Shown: positions 55,243 to 64,000, counted from the first letter of the stretch. The stretch: 64,000 nucleotides of DNA from Paracoccus saliphilus (GCA_003255745.1 QKYL01000001.1:310001-374000); one strand, 5' to 3'. Notes: generated by a model not told the origin, from the letters alone. A program made the numbers and translations.

Positions 55243-58197
55243 ATGAACATGTCGTCGCGCGGCCGGGTCACCGCCATTCTGGGCCCCACCAACACCGGCA
55301 AGACCCATCATGCGATCGAGCGCATGCTGGGCCACCGGACCGGGGTCATCGGCCTGCCGCTGCGCCTGCTGGCGCGCGAGGTTTATGACCGGATCGTCAA
55401 GGCGCGCGGCCCCTCGGTCGTGGCGCTGGTCACCGGAGAGGAGCGGATCGTCCCCGACCGGGTCCAATACTGGGTGGCCACCACCGAGGCCATGCCCGAG
55501 ATCGGTGCCGATTTCGTCGCCATAGACGAGATCCAGCTGTGTGCCGACCCGCAACGCGGTCATGTCTTCACCGACCGCCTGCTGAACATGCGCGGGCTGC
55601 ACGAGACGTTGTTCCTGGGCAGCGACACGATGCGCCCGGCCATCGCCGCCCTGGTGCCTGAAGCCCAGTTCATCCGGCGCGAACGGTTTTCCAACCTGTC
55701 CTGGGCGGGTTCGAAAAAGCTGTCGCGGATGCCCGCGCGCAGCGCCATCGTGGGCTTCAGCGTCGATGACGTTTATGCCATGGCCGAACTGCTGCGCCGC
55801 CAGAAAGGCGGCTGTGCGGTGGTGATGGGTGCGCTGTCGCCCCGCACCCGGAACGCGCAGGTCGAGATGTATCAGAACGGCGAGGTAGATTACCTGGTTG
55901 CCACGGACGCCATCGGCATGGGCCTGAACCTGGACATCCGCCACGTCGCCTTCAGCGCCACGCATAAGTTCGACGGGCGCCGCGTCCGCCCGCTGTTCCC
56001 GCACGAGATGGGCCAGATTGCCGGCCGGGCAGGGCGGCACACCGAATCCGGCACCTTTGGCGTCACCGGCGAGGCGCAGATCCTGGACGAGGGGCTGGTC
56101 GACGCGCTGGAGAACCACCGCTTTGCCCCGATCCAGCGGCTGACCTGGCGCAACACGCGGCTGGAATTCGGCACGATGGACCGGCTGGTAGAAAGCCTTG
56201 AGGCCGGTTCGGGCCAGGATCTTCTGGGCCGGGGACGCGAGGCGGACGACCTTGGCGCGCTGAAGCTGCTGCGCGAGATGCCCGAAATTCGTGACCGCGT
56301 GCAGGGTGGCAAGGATGTCCGCCTGCTGTGGGACATCTGCCGGGTGCCTGATTTCAGGGGCATTTCCCACATGGAACATGCCACGCTGCTGGCCCGGCTG
56401 TTCGGTTTCCTGCAGGAGGGGCACATCCCTGCGGACTGGCTGGACCGCGCGATCAAGCGCATTGACAAGACGCAGGGCGACATCGACGCCATCTCTAAAA
56501 GGCTGGCCTTTATCCGCACCTGGACCTATGTCGCGCAAAGAACGGGCTGGGTTGCGGACGAAAAGCATTGGCGCGGGGAAACGCGCGCTGTAGAAGACCG
56601 CCTGTCAGACGCGTTGCACGCGGCCCTGACCCAACGATTTGTGGACCGGCGCACATCCGTGCTGTTGCGCCGGCTCAAGCAGAAGGAGAGCCTCGTGGCC
56701 GAAGTGAACGACAAGGGCGAAGTGACCGTCGAGGGCGAATTCGCCGGCCGTCTGGAGGGTTTCCGCTTTCGCCCCGACCAGACCGCGACCGCGGACGAGG
56801 CAAGGATGCTGAACCGTGCCAGCTATGAGGCGCTGAAGCCCGAATTCCACCTGCGCGCGGACCGCTTCTACAACGCGCCCGATACCGAGATGGACTATAC
56901 CGAGCAGGGCGGCCTCATGTGGGGCAGCCATGCGGTCGGCAAGCTGGTCAAGGGCTCGGATCCGCTGCACCCCGGCGTCGACGTCTTTGTGGACGAGGAA
57001 GCCGGCACTGAAATCGCCGACAAGGTGCGCCGTCGCCTGCAGCATTTCATCGACCGCAAGGTGGCCGCCTTGTTCGAGCCGCTGCTGACCCTGCAGAAGG
57101 ATGAGGCGCTGACGGGTCTGGCCCGCGGCTTCGCCTTTCGCCTGGTCGAGGCGCTTGGCGTTCTGCCGCGCGACGGCGTGGCGAACGAGGTCAAGGAATT
57201 GGACCAGGATTCTCGCGGTGCGCTGCGCAAGCATGGCGTTCGGTTCGGCCAGTTCACCATCTTCATGCCGGCGCTGCTGAAGCCTGCGCCGACGCGACTG
57301 CGGCTGGTGCTGTGGTCGCTGGCGCAGGGTCTGGACGAATTTCCGGAAAGCCCTCCGCCGGGTCTTGTGACGATCCCCCACCTGACCGAGGTTCCCGATC
57401 AGGTCTATACCCTGTCGGGTTATCGTCCAGCCGGCGAGCGCGCGATCCGCATCGACATGCTGGAGCGTCTGGCCGATCTGCTGCGCGCTCAGGACACGCG
57501 CGGCGGCTTTGAGGCCAATCCGGACATGCTTTCGATCACCGGCATGACGCTTGAGCAGTTCGCGGGCTTGATGCAGGGCTTGGGCTATGCCGCTGAAAAA
57601 TCCGAGCGCACCAAGGTAAAGGCCGCGGAGGCGCCCGAAGTCGCCCCCGCGCCCGAAGGCGAAGCATCCGTGGCCCCGATGACCGAGGAAGAATCGGTTC
57701 TTGCCGCCGAAACCCGGGCGAAATGGGAGGCCGAGCAGGCGCAGAAGCGCGCGGCGGAGGCCGAGGCGGCAATGGAAGAGCCGACCCCCGAGACTGATGC
57801 CGCCGAGCCTGCCGCGCCCGAAATGGAGGTGTTCTATACCTTCAAGTGGGCTCCGCGGCCCCGTGGCAACCGCAATCAGCGCAGTGATCGGCCCCAGGGT
57901 GACCGTAGCCAGGCGGATCGGCCTCAAGGCGAGCGCCCGCAGGGCGAGCGTCGCGGCCCGCGCCGCGAGGGTCCTGCCAAGGACGCAGCGACGGGCGAGC
58001 GTCCGCGTGGTGACGCACCCCAAGGGGAGCGTCGTCGCGGGCAGGGCAAACCAGGTGGCAACAAGTTCGAAGGCGGCAAGAAGGGGGGCGGCAAGCCATC
58101 CCACAACGCGCCCAAGACCTTTACCTCGCGCTCAGAAAAGAAGGCAGATCCTGACAGCCCCTTCGCGATCCTTGCCGCGCTAAAGGACAAGACCTGA
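55243..58197 (+). CDS. SUV3-like DExH RNA helicase with basic repetitive tail
   Basis: 984 residues. Motif I GPTNTGKT (14-21), motif II DEIQ (95-98), motif V TDAIGMGLN (221-229) and motif VI QIAGRAGR (258-265) match the Suv3 group of RNA helicases, known from mitochondria where it works in the RNA degradosome. A helical domain and a lid follow up to about residue 760. Residues 785-860 are Ala/Glu-rich, and the last 110 residues are basic with repeats of the type RPQGER, which are likely to bind RNA. Conserved in alphaproteobacteria as the bacterial relative of mitochondrial Suv3. Confidence 0.88.
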   Translation: MNMSSRGRVTAILGPTNTGKTHHAIERMLGHRTGVIGLPLRLLAREVYDRIVKARGPSVVALVTGEERIVPDRVQYWVATTEAMPEIGADFVAIDEIQLCADPQRGHVFTDRLLNMRGLHETLFLGSDTMRPAIAALVPEAQFIRRERFSNLSWAGSKKLSRMPARSAIVGFSVDDVYAMAELLRRQKGGCAVVMGALSPRTRNAQVEMYQNGEVDYLVATDAIGMGLNLDIRHVAFSATHKFDGRRVRPLFPHEMGQIAGRAGRHTESGTFGVTGEAQILDEGLVDALENHRFAPIQRLTWRNTRLEFGTMDRLVESLEAGSGQDLLGRGREADDLGALKLLREMPEIRDRVQGGKDVRLLWDICRVPDFRGISHMEHATLLARLFGFLQEGHIPADWLDRAIKRIDKTQGDIDAISKRLAFIRTWTYVAQRTGWVADEKHWRGETRAVEDRLSDALHAALTQRFVDRRTSVLLRRLKQKESLVAEVNDKGEVTVEGEFAGRLEGFRFRPDQTATADEARMLNRASYEALKPEFHLRADRFYNAPDTEMDYTEQGGLMWGSHAVGKLVKGSDPLHPGVDVFVDEEAGTEIADKVRRRLQHFIDRKVAALFEPLLTLQKDEALTGLARGFAFRLVEALGVLPRDGVANEVKELDQDSRGALRKHGVRFGQFTIFMPALLKPAPTRLRLVLWSLAQGLDEFPESPPPGLVTIPHLTEVPDQVYTLSGYRPAGERAIRIDMLERLADLLRAQDTRGGFEANPDMLSITGMTLEQFAGLMQGLGYAAEKSERTKVKAAEAPEVAPAPEGEASVAPMTEEESVLAAETRAKWEAEQAQKRAAEAEAAMEEPTPETDAAEPAAPEMEVFYTFKWAPRPRGNRNQRSDRPQGDRSQADRPQGERPQGERRGPRREGPAKDAATGERPRGDAPQGERRRGQGKPGGNKFEGGKKGGGKPSHNAPKTFTSRSEKKADPDSPFAILAALKDKT

Positions 58198-58198
58198 C

Positions 58199-58501
58199 GT
58201 GACGGGTGCAGCCGACGGGCTGCGGCTGGATAAATGGCTGTTCTATGCCCGGATCTTCAAGACCCGTGGCCTTGCTGCCGACCGCATCGAGGGCGGAGGC
58301 ATCCGGGTGAATGGCCAGCCCTGCCGCAAGCCGGGACGGGCCGTGCGGCCGGGCGACCTGCTGACGGTTTCAGCCCACGGCCGGGTCCGCAGCCTGACGG
58401 TGACTGGCCTGGCTGACCGGCGCGGTCCCGCGCCAGACGCACAGCAGCTGTATCTGGAAGACCGGGACGGGTTGATTGATCCGCCCGAAGCGACTAGTTG
58501 A
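58199..58501 (+). CDS. S4-domain RNA-binding protein (Hsp15-like)
   Basis: 100 residues. An S4 domain: RLDKWLFYARIFKTRGLAADRI, GGIRVNGQPCRKPGRAVRPGDLL. Hsp15-type proteins bind stalled 50S-peptidyl-tRNA complexes. Start codon is GTG one base after the helicase stop, so the two are translationally linked. Confidence 0.92.
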   Translation: MTGAADGLRLDKWLFYARIFKTRGLAADRIEGGGIRVNGQPCRKPGRAVRPGDLLTVSAHGRVRSLTVTGLADRRGPAPDAQQLYLEDRDGLIDPPEATS

Positions 58502-58531
58502 CACCGCGAACACCAGGACAAGAGTGCCAAG

Positions 58532-58870
58532 ATGACCTATGTCGTGACCGACAACTGCATCATGTGCAAATATACAGACTGCGTCGAGGTCTGCCCCGTG
58601 GACTGCTTCTACGAGGGTGAGAACACCTTGGTCATCCATCCCGACGAATGCATTGATTGCGGGGTCTGCGAACCGGAATGCCCGGCCGACGCCATCCGCC
58701 CGGACACGGAGCCGGATATGGAGCAGTGGGTCGAGTTCAACCGTAAGTACTCCGAGCAGTGGCCGGTGATCACGCGCAAGAAGGATCCCTTGCCCACGGC
58801 CACCGAAATGGACGGGCAGGCTGGGAAGCTGGAGAAATACTTTTCGGAAGCGCCGGGCGAAGGCGACTGA
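58532..58870 (+). CDS. fdxA: 7Fe-8S ferredoxin
   Basis: 112-residue FdxA-type ferredoxin. The clusters bind via C-x-x-C-x4-C-x3-C ([13 protein letters not shown]) and [11 protein letters not shown]; in the first site one cysteine spacing fits a 3Fe-4S cluster plus a 4Fe-4S cluster. It carries electrons at low potential to unknown partners. The ATG has CAAG upstream. In Rhodobacteraceae the order S4-fdxA-carD is conserved. Confidence 0.96.
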   Translation: MTYVVTDNCIMCKYTDCVEVCPVDCFYEGENTLVIHPDECIDCGVCEPECPADAIRPDTEPDMEQWVEFNRKYSEQWPVITRKKDPLPTATEMDGQAGKLEKYFSEAPGEGD

Positions 58871-59179
58871 TTCGGTCAGGAGGCCAGTCGACCTCCCGCT
58901 GTTCCCCGCCTCAACTTGCTGCCTTTAAAGAAAAAACTGGCGGTCGTTCGGCTGAAATCGGCACAAGTGCTGACGCTTTTTTTCATGGCATTTTTGTGTT
59001 ATGTTGGCCGCAGACGCGCCTTTGACGCAAGTCAGGGGCACTGGGGTGATGCCCAAAGCTGCCGTCCCCCGCCCTCTGCCGGGTAGGGGCCACATACACA
59101 GTTCAAAACGGACCGAAGGGGGCCGACGCCTCCTCCGGCCCTTTGTGCCCTTGAAAGGGCGCTGTCCAAAGGAAGCCAG
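58871..59179 (+). other. 309-base gap upstream of carD
   Basis: No gene is visible. An A/T-rich patch at about 58921-59005, rare in this window, contains a TTTTTT run and a TTATGT sequence near 58999-59004 that could be a -10 element, so the carD promoter probably lies here. Downstream, GCCCTT-GA-AAGGGC forms a small hairpin near 59148-59161 before the AAAGGA ribosome site of carD, giving a leader of about 170 bases. Confidence 0.4.
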
Positions 59180-59689
59180 ATGTCGAAATCCAAGAAGAAC
59201 GAATTCCGCCCTGACGAGTTCGTCGTTTATCCCGCGCATGGCGTGGGCCGGATCGTGTCCATTGAAGAACAGGAGGTCGCGGGCCTGCGGCTGGAAATGT
59301 TCGTTATTTCCTTTGACAAGGACAAGATGACCCTGCGCGTGCCGACCGCGCGCGCGTCTGAGATCGGGATGCGCAGCCTGTCGACCCCAGACCTGATCGA
59401 TCGCGCGCTTGAGACGCTGAAGGGCAAGGCCCGCGTCAAGCGCGCGATGTGGTCGCGTCGCGCCCAGGAATACGAGCAGAAGATCAATTCCGGCGACTTG
59501 ATGTCCATTGCCGAAGTGGTGCGCGATCTTCACCGCAGCGATGATCAGCGCGAGCAGTCCTATTCTGAACGCCAGCTTTACGAAGCGGCACTTGACCGGC
59601 TGACCCGCGAAGTGGCGGCCGTTGCCGGGCTGGACGAGGGCGGCGCACAGAAGCGCGTCGAAGAGGTGCTGACATCTCGCGCTGCCTGA
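59180..59689 (+). CDS. carD: CarD family transcription regulator
   Basis: 169 residues. The N-terminal RNA polymerase-interacting domain starts with FRPDEFVVYPAHGVGRIV and includes DKDKMTLRVP, and the C-terminal helical DNA-binding part has WSRRAQEYEQKINSGDLMSIAEVVRDLH. CarD stabilises open promoter complexes, notably at rRNA genes, and is essential in some bacteria. AAAGGA precedes the ATG. Alone in its transcript with a terminator after it. Confidence 0.95.
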   Translation: MSKSKKNEFRPDEFVVYPAHGVGRIVSIEEQEVAGLRLEMFVISFDKDKMTLRVPTARASEIGMRSLSTPDLIDRALETLKGKARVKRAMWSRRAQEYEQKINSGDLMSIAEVVRDLHRSDDQREQSYSERQLYEAALDRLTREVAAVAGLDEGGAQKRVEEVLTSRAA

Positions 59690-59713
59690 CTTTAATGAGG
59701 CATCGAGGCATGA

Positions 59714-59741
59714 CAAGGGGCGTCCTGAGGGGCGCCCCTTG
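59714..59741 (+). terminator. carD terminator-like hairpin
   Basis: A 9-bp stem CAAGGGGCG/CGCCCCTTG with a 10-base loop, 24 bases past the carD stop. It has no T tract, so it may depend on Rho or be an inefficient stop. Confidence 0.5.
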
Positions 59742-59843
59742 CCGCATCTGTGCCTTCGAACCCGTTGTTCCCGCCGTGGACAACGCTTGGGCAGCCGCCT
59801 ATAACCCGCGCAAAGTTCCACTGTGAAACGCTCGAGGCACACC

Positions 59844-60761
59844 ATGATCAAGGTTTTCGGCCATACTTCCCCAGACACGGATTCGACCGGCTCGCCCATC
59901 ATCTGGGCCTGGTACCTGAACGAGGTCCGCAAGACCCCCGCCGAACCCGTATTGCAGGGCGAGCCGAACACCGAGGCGCTGTGGATGCTGAACCGCTGGA
60001 ACCTGGCCATGCCGCAGATCATCACGGACGTGGCTGCGGGCGATCAGTGCGTCATCGTTGACACCAATAACCCGGCCGAGCTGCCCGCATCGCTGGATCA
60101 GGCCGACGTGATCGAGATCATCGACCACCACCTGCTGGCCGGCGGCATCAAGACCCGCTCGCCCATCAACATCACGATCCGGCCGCTGGCCTGCACCGCC
60201 ACCATCATGCATGACCTGATCGGCGAGGACATGGCGCGTACCCCGGAAGCCATCAAGGGTGCGATGCTGACCTGCATCCTGTCCGACACGCTGGAGTTCC
60301 GCAGCCCGACGACGACCGAGCATGACCGCGCAGTGGCCGAGAAGCTGGCCGCCGACTTGGGCGTCAACATCACCGATTTCGCGGCCGAGATGTTCGCCGC
60401 CAAGTCCGACGTCAGCGCCTTCAGCGACGAGGCGCTGCTGCGCATGGACAGCAAGGAATACGAACTGGGCGGCAAGCAACTGCGCGTTTCGGTGCTGGAA
60501 ACCACGGCCCCGCAGGTCCTGTTGGACCGCAAGATGTCGTTGATGGCCGCGATGCCGAAGGTGGCGGCCGATGATGGCGCGGACGAGGTGCTGCTGTTCA
60601 TCGTGGACATCCTGCGCGAACAGGCGACGCTGCTGGTCCCCAACGCCTTCGTCAAGCAGGTGGCCGAGCGCAGCTTTGCCGCGACCGTTGACGGCGACAC
60701 GGTGGTGCTGCCGGGCGTGATGAGCCGCAAGAAGCAGATCATCCCGGTTCTGGCCCTCTGA
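59844..60761 (+). CDS. ppaC: manganese-dependent inorganic pyrophosphatase
   Basis: 305-residue class C (family II) pyrophosphatase. The N-terminal DHH domain has FGHTSPDTDS, the IIDHH motif (IEIIDHHLL) and CTATIMHDLIG; the C-terminal DHHA2 domain contains VLETTAPQVLL and ends PGVMSRKKQIIPVL with the substrate-binding R-K-K. It hydrolyses PPi with Mn or Co. The ATG at 59844 has GAGG upstream. Coupled to the following HAD gene by TGATG. Confidence 0.95.
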   Translation: MIKVFGHTSPDTDSTGSPIIWAWYLNEVRKTPAEPVLQGEPNTEALWMLNRWNLAMPQIITDVAAGDQCVIVDTNNPAELPASLDQADVIEIIDHHLLAGGIKTRSPINITIRPLACTATIMHDLIGEDMARTPEAIKGAMLTCILSDTLEFRSPTTTEHDRAVAEKLAADLGVNITDFAAEMFAAKSDVSAFSDEALLRMDSKEYELGGKQLRVSVLETTAPQVLLDRKMSLMAAMPKVAADDGADEVLLFIVDILREQATLLVPNAFVKQVAERSFAATVDGDTVVLPGVMSRKKQIIPVLAL

Positions 60762-61630
60762 TGCCGCGCATCATCGCTTCGCTGGCCGAGATCTCGGCCG
60801 GCTACGACGCGCTGTTCTGCGACCTCTGGGGCTGTCTGCACAACGGCAAGCAGCCCTATCCGGCGGCCGTCGCGGCGCTGCAGGCGTATCGGGCGCAGGG
60901 CGGCAAGGTCTGCCTGATGACCAATGCCCCTCGCCCCAGCCAATATGTCATCGCGCAGCTGGATCGGATGGGCGTGCCGCGCGATGCCTGGGACCTGGTT
61001 GTCAGTTCCGGCGACGCGGCGCAGGACGCGATGTTCGCGGGCGCGGTCGGTCTGAAGGTCTGGCATATCGGGACTGAAAAGGACCTGGTCTTCTTCGACG
61101 ATGTGCCAGAGGCGCATGCGGCCGCAGCGCCGATCCGCCGGGTGGAACTGGCCGAGGCTGAAGGTATCGTCGCTTCAGGTCCCTTCGACGAGATCAAGGA
61201 GACGCCGGAGGATTATCGCGCGCGTTTCCTGGACGCGCGGGACCGCGGGTTGCCGATGCTGTGCGCCAACCCGGATATCGTGGTCGATCTGGGTGAGACG
61301 CGCATCTATTGCGCAGGCGCATTGGCCGAGTTCTACGAAAGCTTGGGCGGGCAGGCACTGTATTTCGGCAAACCTCATGCCCCGATCTATCAGCGCGCGC
61401 GCCAATTGATGGCCCTGGGCGAGGGCGCTCGATATCTGGCGGTTGGTGACGGCATCGGCACCGACATTCTGGGAGCCGAACAACAAGGGATCGATTCGAT
61501 CTTTGTGACAGGCGGCCTTGCGGCCGAGGCTTTTGGCAAAGATGTGGAAAATCCCGATCTGGGTCTTCTGGAAGACTGGCTGGCTGTCCAGCAACGTTGC
61601 CCGACCTATGCAATGGGGCGCCTGCGCTGA
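60761..61630 (+). CDS. HAD-superfamily hydrolase (TIGR01459-type)
   Basis: 289 residues of a phosphatase in the HAD class IIA group. The N-terminal motif is ALFCDLWGCLHNG, with the nucleophile aspartate, then VCLMTNAPRP, and the third motif VGDGIGTDILGAEQQG supplies the acidic pair. The second acidic residue of the usual D-x-D is W here, which is common in this subgroup. Substrate unknown. The ATG overlaps ppaC by one base. Confidence 0.82.
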   Translation: MPRIIASLAEISAGYDALFCDLWGCLHNGKQPYPAAVAALQAYRAQGGKVCLMTNAPRPSQYVIAQLDRMGVPRDAWDLVVSSGDAAQDAMFAGAVGLKVWHIGTEKDLVFFDDVPEAHAAAAPIRRVELAEAEGIVASGPFDEIKETPEDYRARFLDARDRGLPMLCANPDIVVDLGETRIYCAGALAEFYESLGGQALYFGKPHAPIYQRARQLMALGEGARYLAVGDGIGTDILGAEQQGIDSIFVTGGLAAEAFGKDVENPDLGLLEDWLAVQQRCPTYAMGRLR

Positions 61631-61790
61631 ATTGACCACCGTGCGCCCGCGCCGCGCGCGCGGGCGTTCTGCTTTCCACGCCCGCGGCTTGCGGCGCAAC
61701 ATATAGTCCCGAAGTATCATTGTTGTGATACTTTGTTGCGCCGAGGTCCAGGTGCTGCTATGCAGCATTATCACTGGGTTGGTCAGGGCA

Positions 61791-62246
61791 ATGGATCCCA
61801 AGATGCTGGATAATCTTCCGCGCGGCACGATCGTCATCGAGGATCTTGAGGTGGGCATGATGCGCCACCTGCAAAAGCTGGTGACGGACCGGGATATCGA
61901 ACTGTTTGCAGAGGTTTCGACGGACCGGAACCCTGTGCATCTGGACGATGCCTATGCGCAGGACACGATCTTCGAAGGTCGCATCGCACATGGGATGCTG
62001 ACGGCGGGGCTGATCTCGGCTGTTATCGGCGAACAGTTGCCGGGGCACGGGACCGTCTATCTGGGACAGACGCTGAAGTTCATGGCACCCGTGCGTCCCG
62101 GCGACATGGTGCGCGCCGAGGTTACCGTCGAAACCATCGATCATGCGAAACGGCGGGTCACGCTTGCAACCCGCTGCCTCGTGGGCGATACGGTCGTGCT
62201 GAAAGGCGAGGCGGTCGTGCTGGCCCCAAGCCGCAAGTTCGACTGA
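61791..62246 (+). CDS. MaoC-like (R)-specific enoyl-CoA hydratase
   Basis: 151 residues, a hot-dog fold hydratase with the catalytic D-x4-H in STDRNPVHLDDAYA and GRIAHGMLTAGLISAVIGEQLPG. It adds water to trans-2-enoyl-CoA giving (R)-3-hydroxyacyl-CoA, supplying PHA precursors or fatty-acid degradation. The ATG at 61791 is one of two (61803 is the alternative, with a better family start). No phaC gene is in the window, so the pathway is open. Confidence 0.88.
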   Translation: MDPKMLDNLPRGTIVIEDLEVGMMRHLQKLVTDRDIELFAEVSTDRNPVHLDDAYAQDTIFEGRIAHGMLTAGLISAVIGEQLPGHGTVYLGQTLKFMAPVRPGDMVRAEVTVETIDHAKRRVTLATRCLVGDTVVLKGEAVVLAPSRKFD

Positions 62247-62277
62247 CGGGGCGCGCGGGCGTCCCATTGGGGGCGCA

Positions 62278-63207
62278 TTGCAGATCCATCGCGACTGGAC
62301 TGGACTTCCGACCGAGGGGCGCGGCGCCTCGATCGCCATGGGGAATTTCGATGGCGTCCACAAGGGCCATCGCGCGGTCATCGACGCTGCGCGGGCTGCT
62401 TCTGACGCGCCCTTGGGCATCCTGACCTTCGAGCCGCATCCGCGTCAGTATTTTTTGCCCGACGCTCCGCCGTTTCGCCTGATGAATGCCGAGGCGCGGG
62501 CCAATCGGCTGTGCCGCCTTGGGGTTCAGCAGCTTTACGAGCTGCCCTTCGGTCCAGTTCTGGCGGGCCTGACGCCCGAATGTTTTGCCCGCGAGGTGCT
62601 GGCCGAGGGGCTGGGTGTTGCCCATGTCACGGTCGGTGCGGATTTCTGCTTTGGCAAGGATCGTGCGGGCACCGCCGCCACGCTGCAGGACCTGGGCGCG
62701 CAGCTTGGATTCGGGGTGACGATCGTGCCGTTGGTGGGCAACGGGGACGCCGAATTCAGCTCCACCGCGATCCGCCAGGCACTGACCGAAGGTCGGACCC
62801 ACGATGCCGAGCGGATGCTGGGTCACTGGCACCGGATCGAGGGCGAAGTTGTGCATGGTGACAAACGCGGCCGCGATTTCGGCTGGCCCACGGCAAACAT
62901 GCGAATGGACGATCTGCATCTGCCGCGGCTTGGGGTCTATGCGGTTCTGGTCGATGTTCTGACGGGGCCTGACAGGCTTTCCTGCCAGGGTGTGGCCTCG
63001 ATTGGCGTGCGCCCGATGTTCGGACGCAACGCCCCAAATCTGGAAGTGAACCTGTTCGATTTTTCGGGCGACCTTTACGGACAGCACCTGTCGGTCGCGC
63101 TGGTCGATTTCCTGCGAGACGAGGTGAAGTTCGAGAGTATCGACACTCTTGTTGCGCAAATCGCGCAAGATGCCGAAGACGCCCGACGCCTGCTGGCGGG
63201 CCGCTGA
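62278..63207 (+). CDS. ribF: bifunctional riboflavin kinase/FAD synthetase
   Basis: 309 residues. The N-terminal FAD-synthetase half has AMGNFDGVHKGHRAVI (HxGH), TFEPHPRQYFLP and FSSTAIRQAL; the kinase half starts about residue 180, with HGDKRGRDFGWPTANM. It converts riboflavin to FMN and FAD. The start codon is TTG at 62278 with GGGGGC upstream. The next gene overlaps by one base. Confidence 0.95.
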   Translation: MQIHRDWTGLPTEGRGASIAMGNFDGVHKGHRAVIDAARAASDAPLGILTFEPHPRQYFLPDAPPFRLMNAEARANRLCRLGVQQLYELPFGPVLAGLTPECFAREVLAEGLGVAHVTVGADFCFGKDRAGTAATLQDLGAQLGFGVTIVPLVGNGDAEFSSTAIRQALTEGRTHDAERMLGHWHRIEGEVVHGDKRGRDFGWPTANMRMDDLHLPRLGVYAVLVDVLTGPDRLSCQGVASIGVRPMFGRNAPNLEVNLFDFSGDLYGQHLSVALVDFLRDEVKFESIDTLVAQIAQDAEDARRLLAGR

Positions 63208-63647
63208 TGCGGGATCGGTTCTGGGAGCTGCCGCTGCCCAAGCTGGCCTCCGATGAGTGGGAGGCCCTTTGCGACGGCTGCGGCAAGTGCTGCCTGAACA
63301 AGATCGAGTTCGAGGACACGAACGAGCTGGCCTTCACGCGGGTCGCCTGCAAGCTGCTGGACGGCGAAGCCTGCCGCTGCAGCAGCTATACCAATCGCCA
63401 CGATTTCGTCCCGGACTGCGTGGTCCTGACCCCTGCCAAGATCAAGGAGATCGCCTGGTGGCTGCCTGCCACCTGTGCCTATCGCCTGCGCCACGAGGGG
63501 CGGCCGCTTTATCCGTGGCACCATCTGATTTCGGGCGACCCCGAGACGGTGCACAGTGCCGGGGCCAGCGTGCGGGGCTGGACCGTCAGCGAACTGACGG
63601 TGAGCGAGGATGACTGGGAAGACCATATCATCGAGGATCTGTCGTGA
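63207..63647 (+). CDS. YcgN-like cysteine-cluster protein
   Basis: 146 residues with two cysteine-rich patches: LCDGCGKCCLNKIEF near residues 22-36 and VACKLLDGEACRCSSY, plus DCVVLTP and CAYRLRHEGRPLYPWHHL. This pattern is the UPF0260/YcgN family, predicted to bind metal. Function unknown. The ATG overlaps the ribF stop (TGATG) and the stop overlaps the next start (GTGA). Confidence 0.9.
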   Translation: MRDRFWELPLPKLASDEWEALCDGCGKCCLNKIEFEDTNELAFTRVACKLLDGEACRCSSYTNRHDFVPDCVVLTPAKIKEIAWWLPATCAYRLRHEGRPLYPWHHLISGDPETVHSAGASVRGWTVSELTVSEDDWEDHIIEDLS

Positions 63648-64000
63648 ACTTTGCGTCCGATAATTCCTATGCGGCTCATCCCGCCGTTCTGGCCGCGCTG
63701 TCGGATGCGAATTCGGGGGCTGTCATGGGATATGGCGCGGACCCCGTGACCGCGCGCGCCGAGGATGCGATCCGCGCGTTGCTGGAGGCTCCGGACGCGG
63801 TGGTCCGCTTTGTTGCGACCGGAACGGCAGCCAATGCGCTGGTCTGCGCGCAGCTGTCGCCGCCCTATGGCCGGATCTATTGCCACGAGGATGCGCATAT
63901 TGAGACCAGCGAATGCGCAGCGCCCGAGTTCTTTGCCCACGGCGCGAAACTGGTCACCTTGCCCGGGATGGGCGGCAAGCTGGTCCCGCACACCCTGTCC
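63644..64000 (+). CDS. low-specificity threonine aldolase, 5' part
   Basis: Start codon GTG at 63644 overlaps the preceding stop, and the frame continues past the window end (119 residues visible). The N-terminus NFASDNSYAAHPAVLAAL, GYGADPVTARAEDAIRALL and the VATGTAANAL loop match PLP-dependent threonine aldolase/beta-eliminating lyase proteins. The PLP lysine lies beyond the window. Probably cleaves L-threonine or allo-threonine to glycine and acetaldehyde. Confidence 0.85.
   Translation, partial: MNFASDNSYAAHPAVLAALSDANSGAVMGYGADPVTARAEDAIRALLEAPDAVVRFVATGTAANALVCAQLSPPYGRIYCHEDAHIETSECAAPEFFAHGAKLVTLPGMGGKLVPHTLS

Noticed and set aside
54865..56568. 567-residue minus-strand frame opposite the TPR gene and the helicase
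   Set aside because: His/Arg-rich antisense frame; the helicase motifs are on the plus strand.
59690..59843. TTCGAACCC near 59756, looked at as a possible tRNA T-loop
   Set aside because: No acceptor stem, anticodon arm or D-arm can be formed around it, and no CCA follows.

Overview
The window is a GC-rich, gene-dense piece of an alphaproteobacterial chromosome. Gene content and order (hdaA-ppk-ppx, folB-folP-glmM, pccA/pccB with methylmalonyl-CoA mutase nearby, phoH-ybeY-corC, Suv3-like helicase-S4-fdxA-carD, a single-cysteine DksA, DUF2937 beside a short ProRS) point to Rhodobacteraceae, most likely Paracoccus or a close relative. That placement is inference from gene content; no rRNA is present. 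I see no prophage, CRISPR array, tRNA or rRNA gene.

Layout. 1-393: end of a CAP-domain protein. 429-5698 (minus): a complete branched-chain amino-acid ABC operon, livJ-livG-livF-livH-livM, with a 15-bp perfect hairpin between livJ and livG. 5.8-13.5 kb: DUF2937-proS (minus), diverging from an AI-2E-family permease, hdaA, ppk and ppx (plus). 13.5-15.65 kb: groES-groEL (minus) with a recognisable promoter and a CIRCE operator, so HrcA control is predicted. 15.7-29 kb: a TraB/GumN protein, a 993-residue single-pass protein with a GspL-like N-terminus and PilP-like C-terminus, a SIMPL protein, metY, a MoxR ATPase, dksA, an FAD monooxygenase, then folB-folP-glmM and a SleB-type hydrolase. 29-36 kb: a PPDK-family protein with an altered ATP-grasp domain, two cyclophilins, pgk and hom.

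36.0-37.8 kb is the only clearly non-core patch. A decayed IS5-family element (stops and several frameshifts in its transposase) sits inside what looks like a small helical gene. The two halves of that gene survive on either side, and its 3' half carries an RNxxxH motif reminiscent of HEPN proteins. The gene would have been the operon partner of the glycosyltransferase at 37794-38618.

38.7-48.0 kb is a propionyl-CoA to succinyl-CoA module: methylmalonyl-CoA mutase, PccA and PccB. Three very small lipoproteins and a hypothetical protein lie between pccA and pccB. TTTGCAAA-type palindromes upstream of pccB are candidate sites for a ScfR/PccR regulator.

48.2-64.0 kb is mostly plus-strand housekeeping: alr-mlaE-mlaF, phoH-ybeY-corC, a convergent lysophospholipase-SCP2 pair, a TPR protein, the Suv3-like helicase with a basic repetitive tail, an S4 protein, ferredoxin, CarD, a manganese-type pyrophosphatase with a HAD phosphatase, a MaoC hydratase, ribF, a YcgN-like protein and the start of a threonine aldolase.

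Many genes overlap by ATGA/GTGA/TGATG junctions, which supports the operon assignments. Starts were moved downstream of the longest possible ORF wherever a Shine-Dalgarno site, family length or signal peptide justified it.
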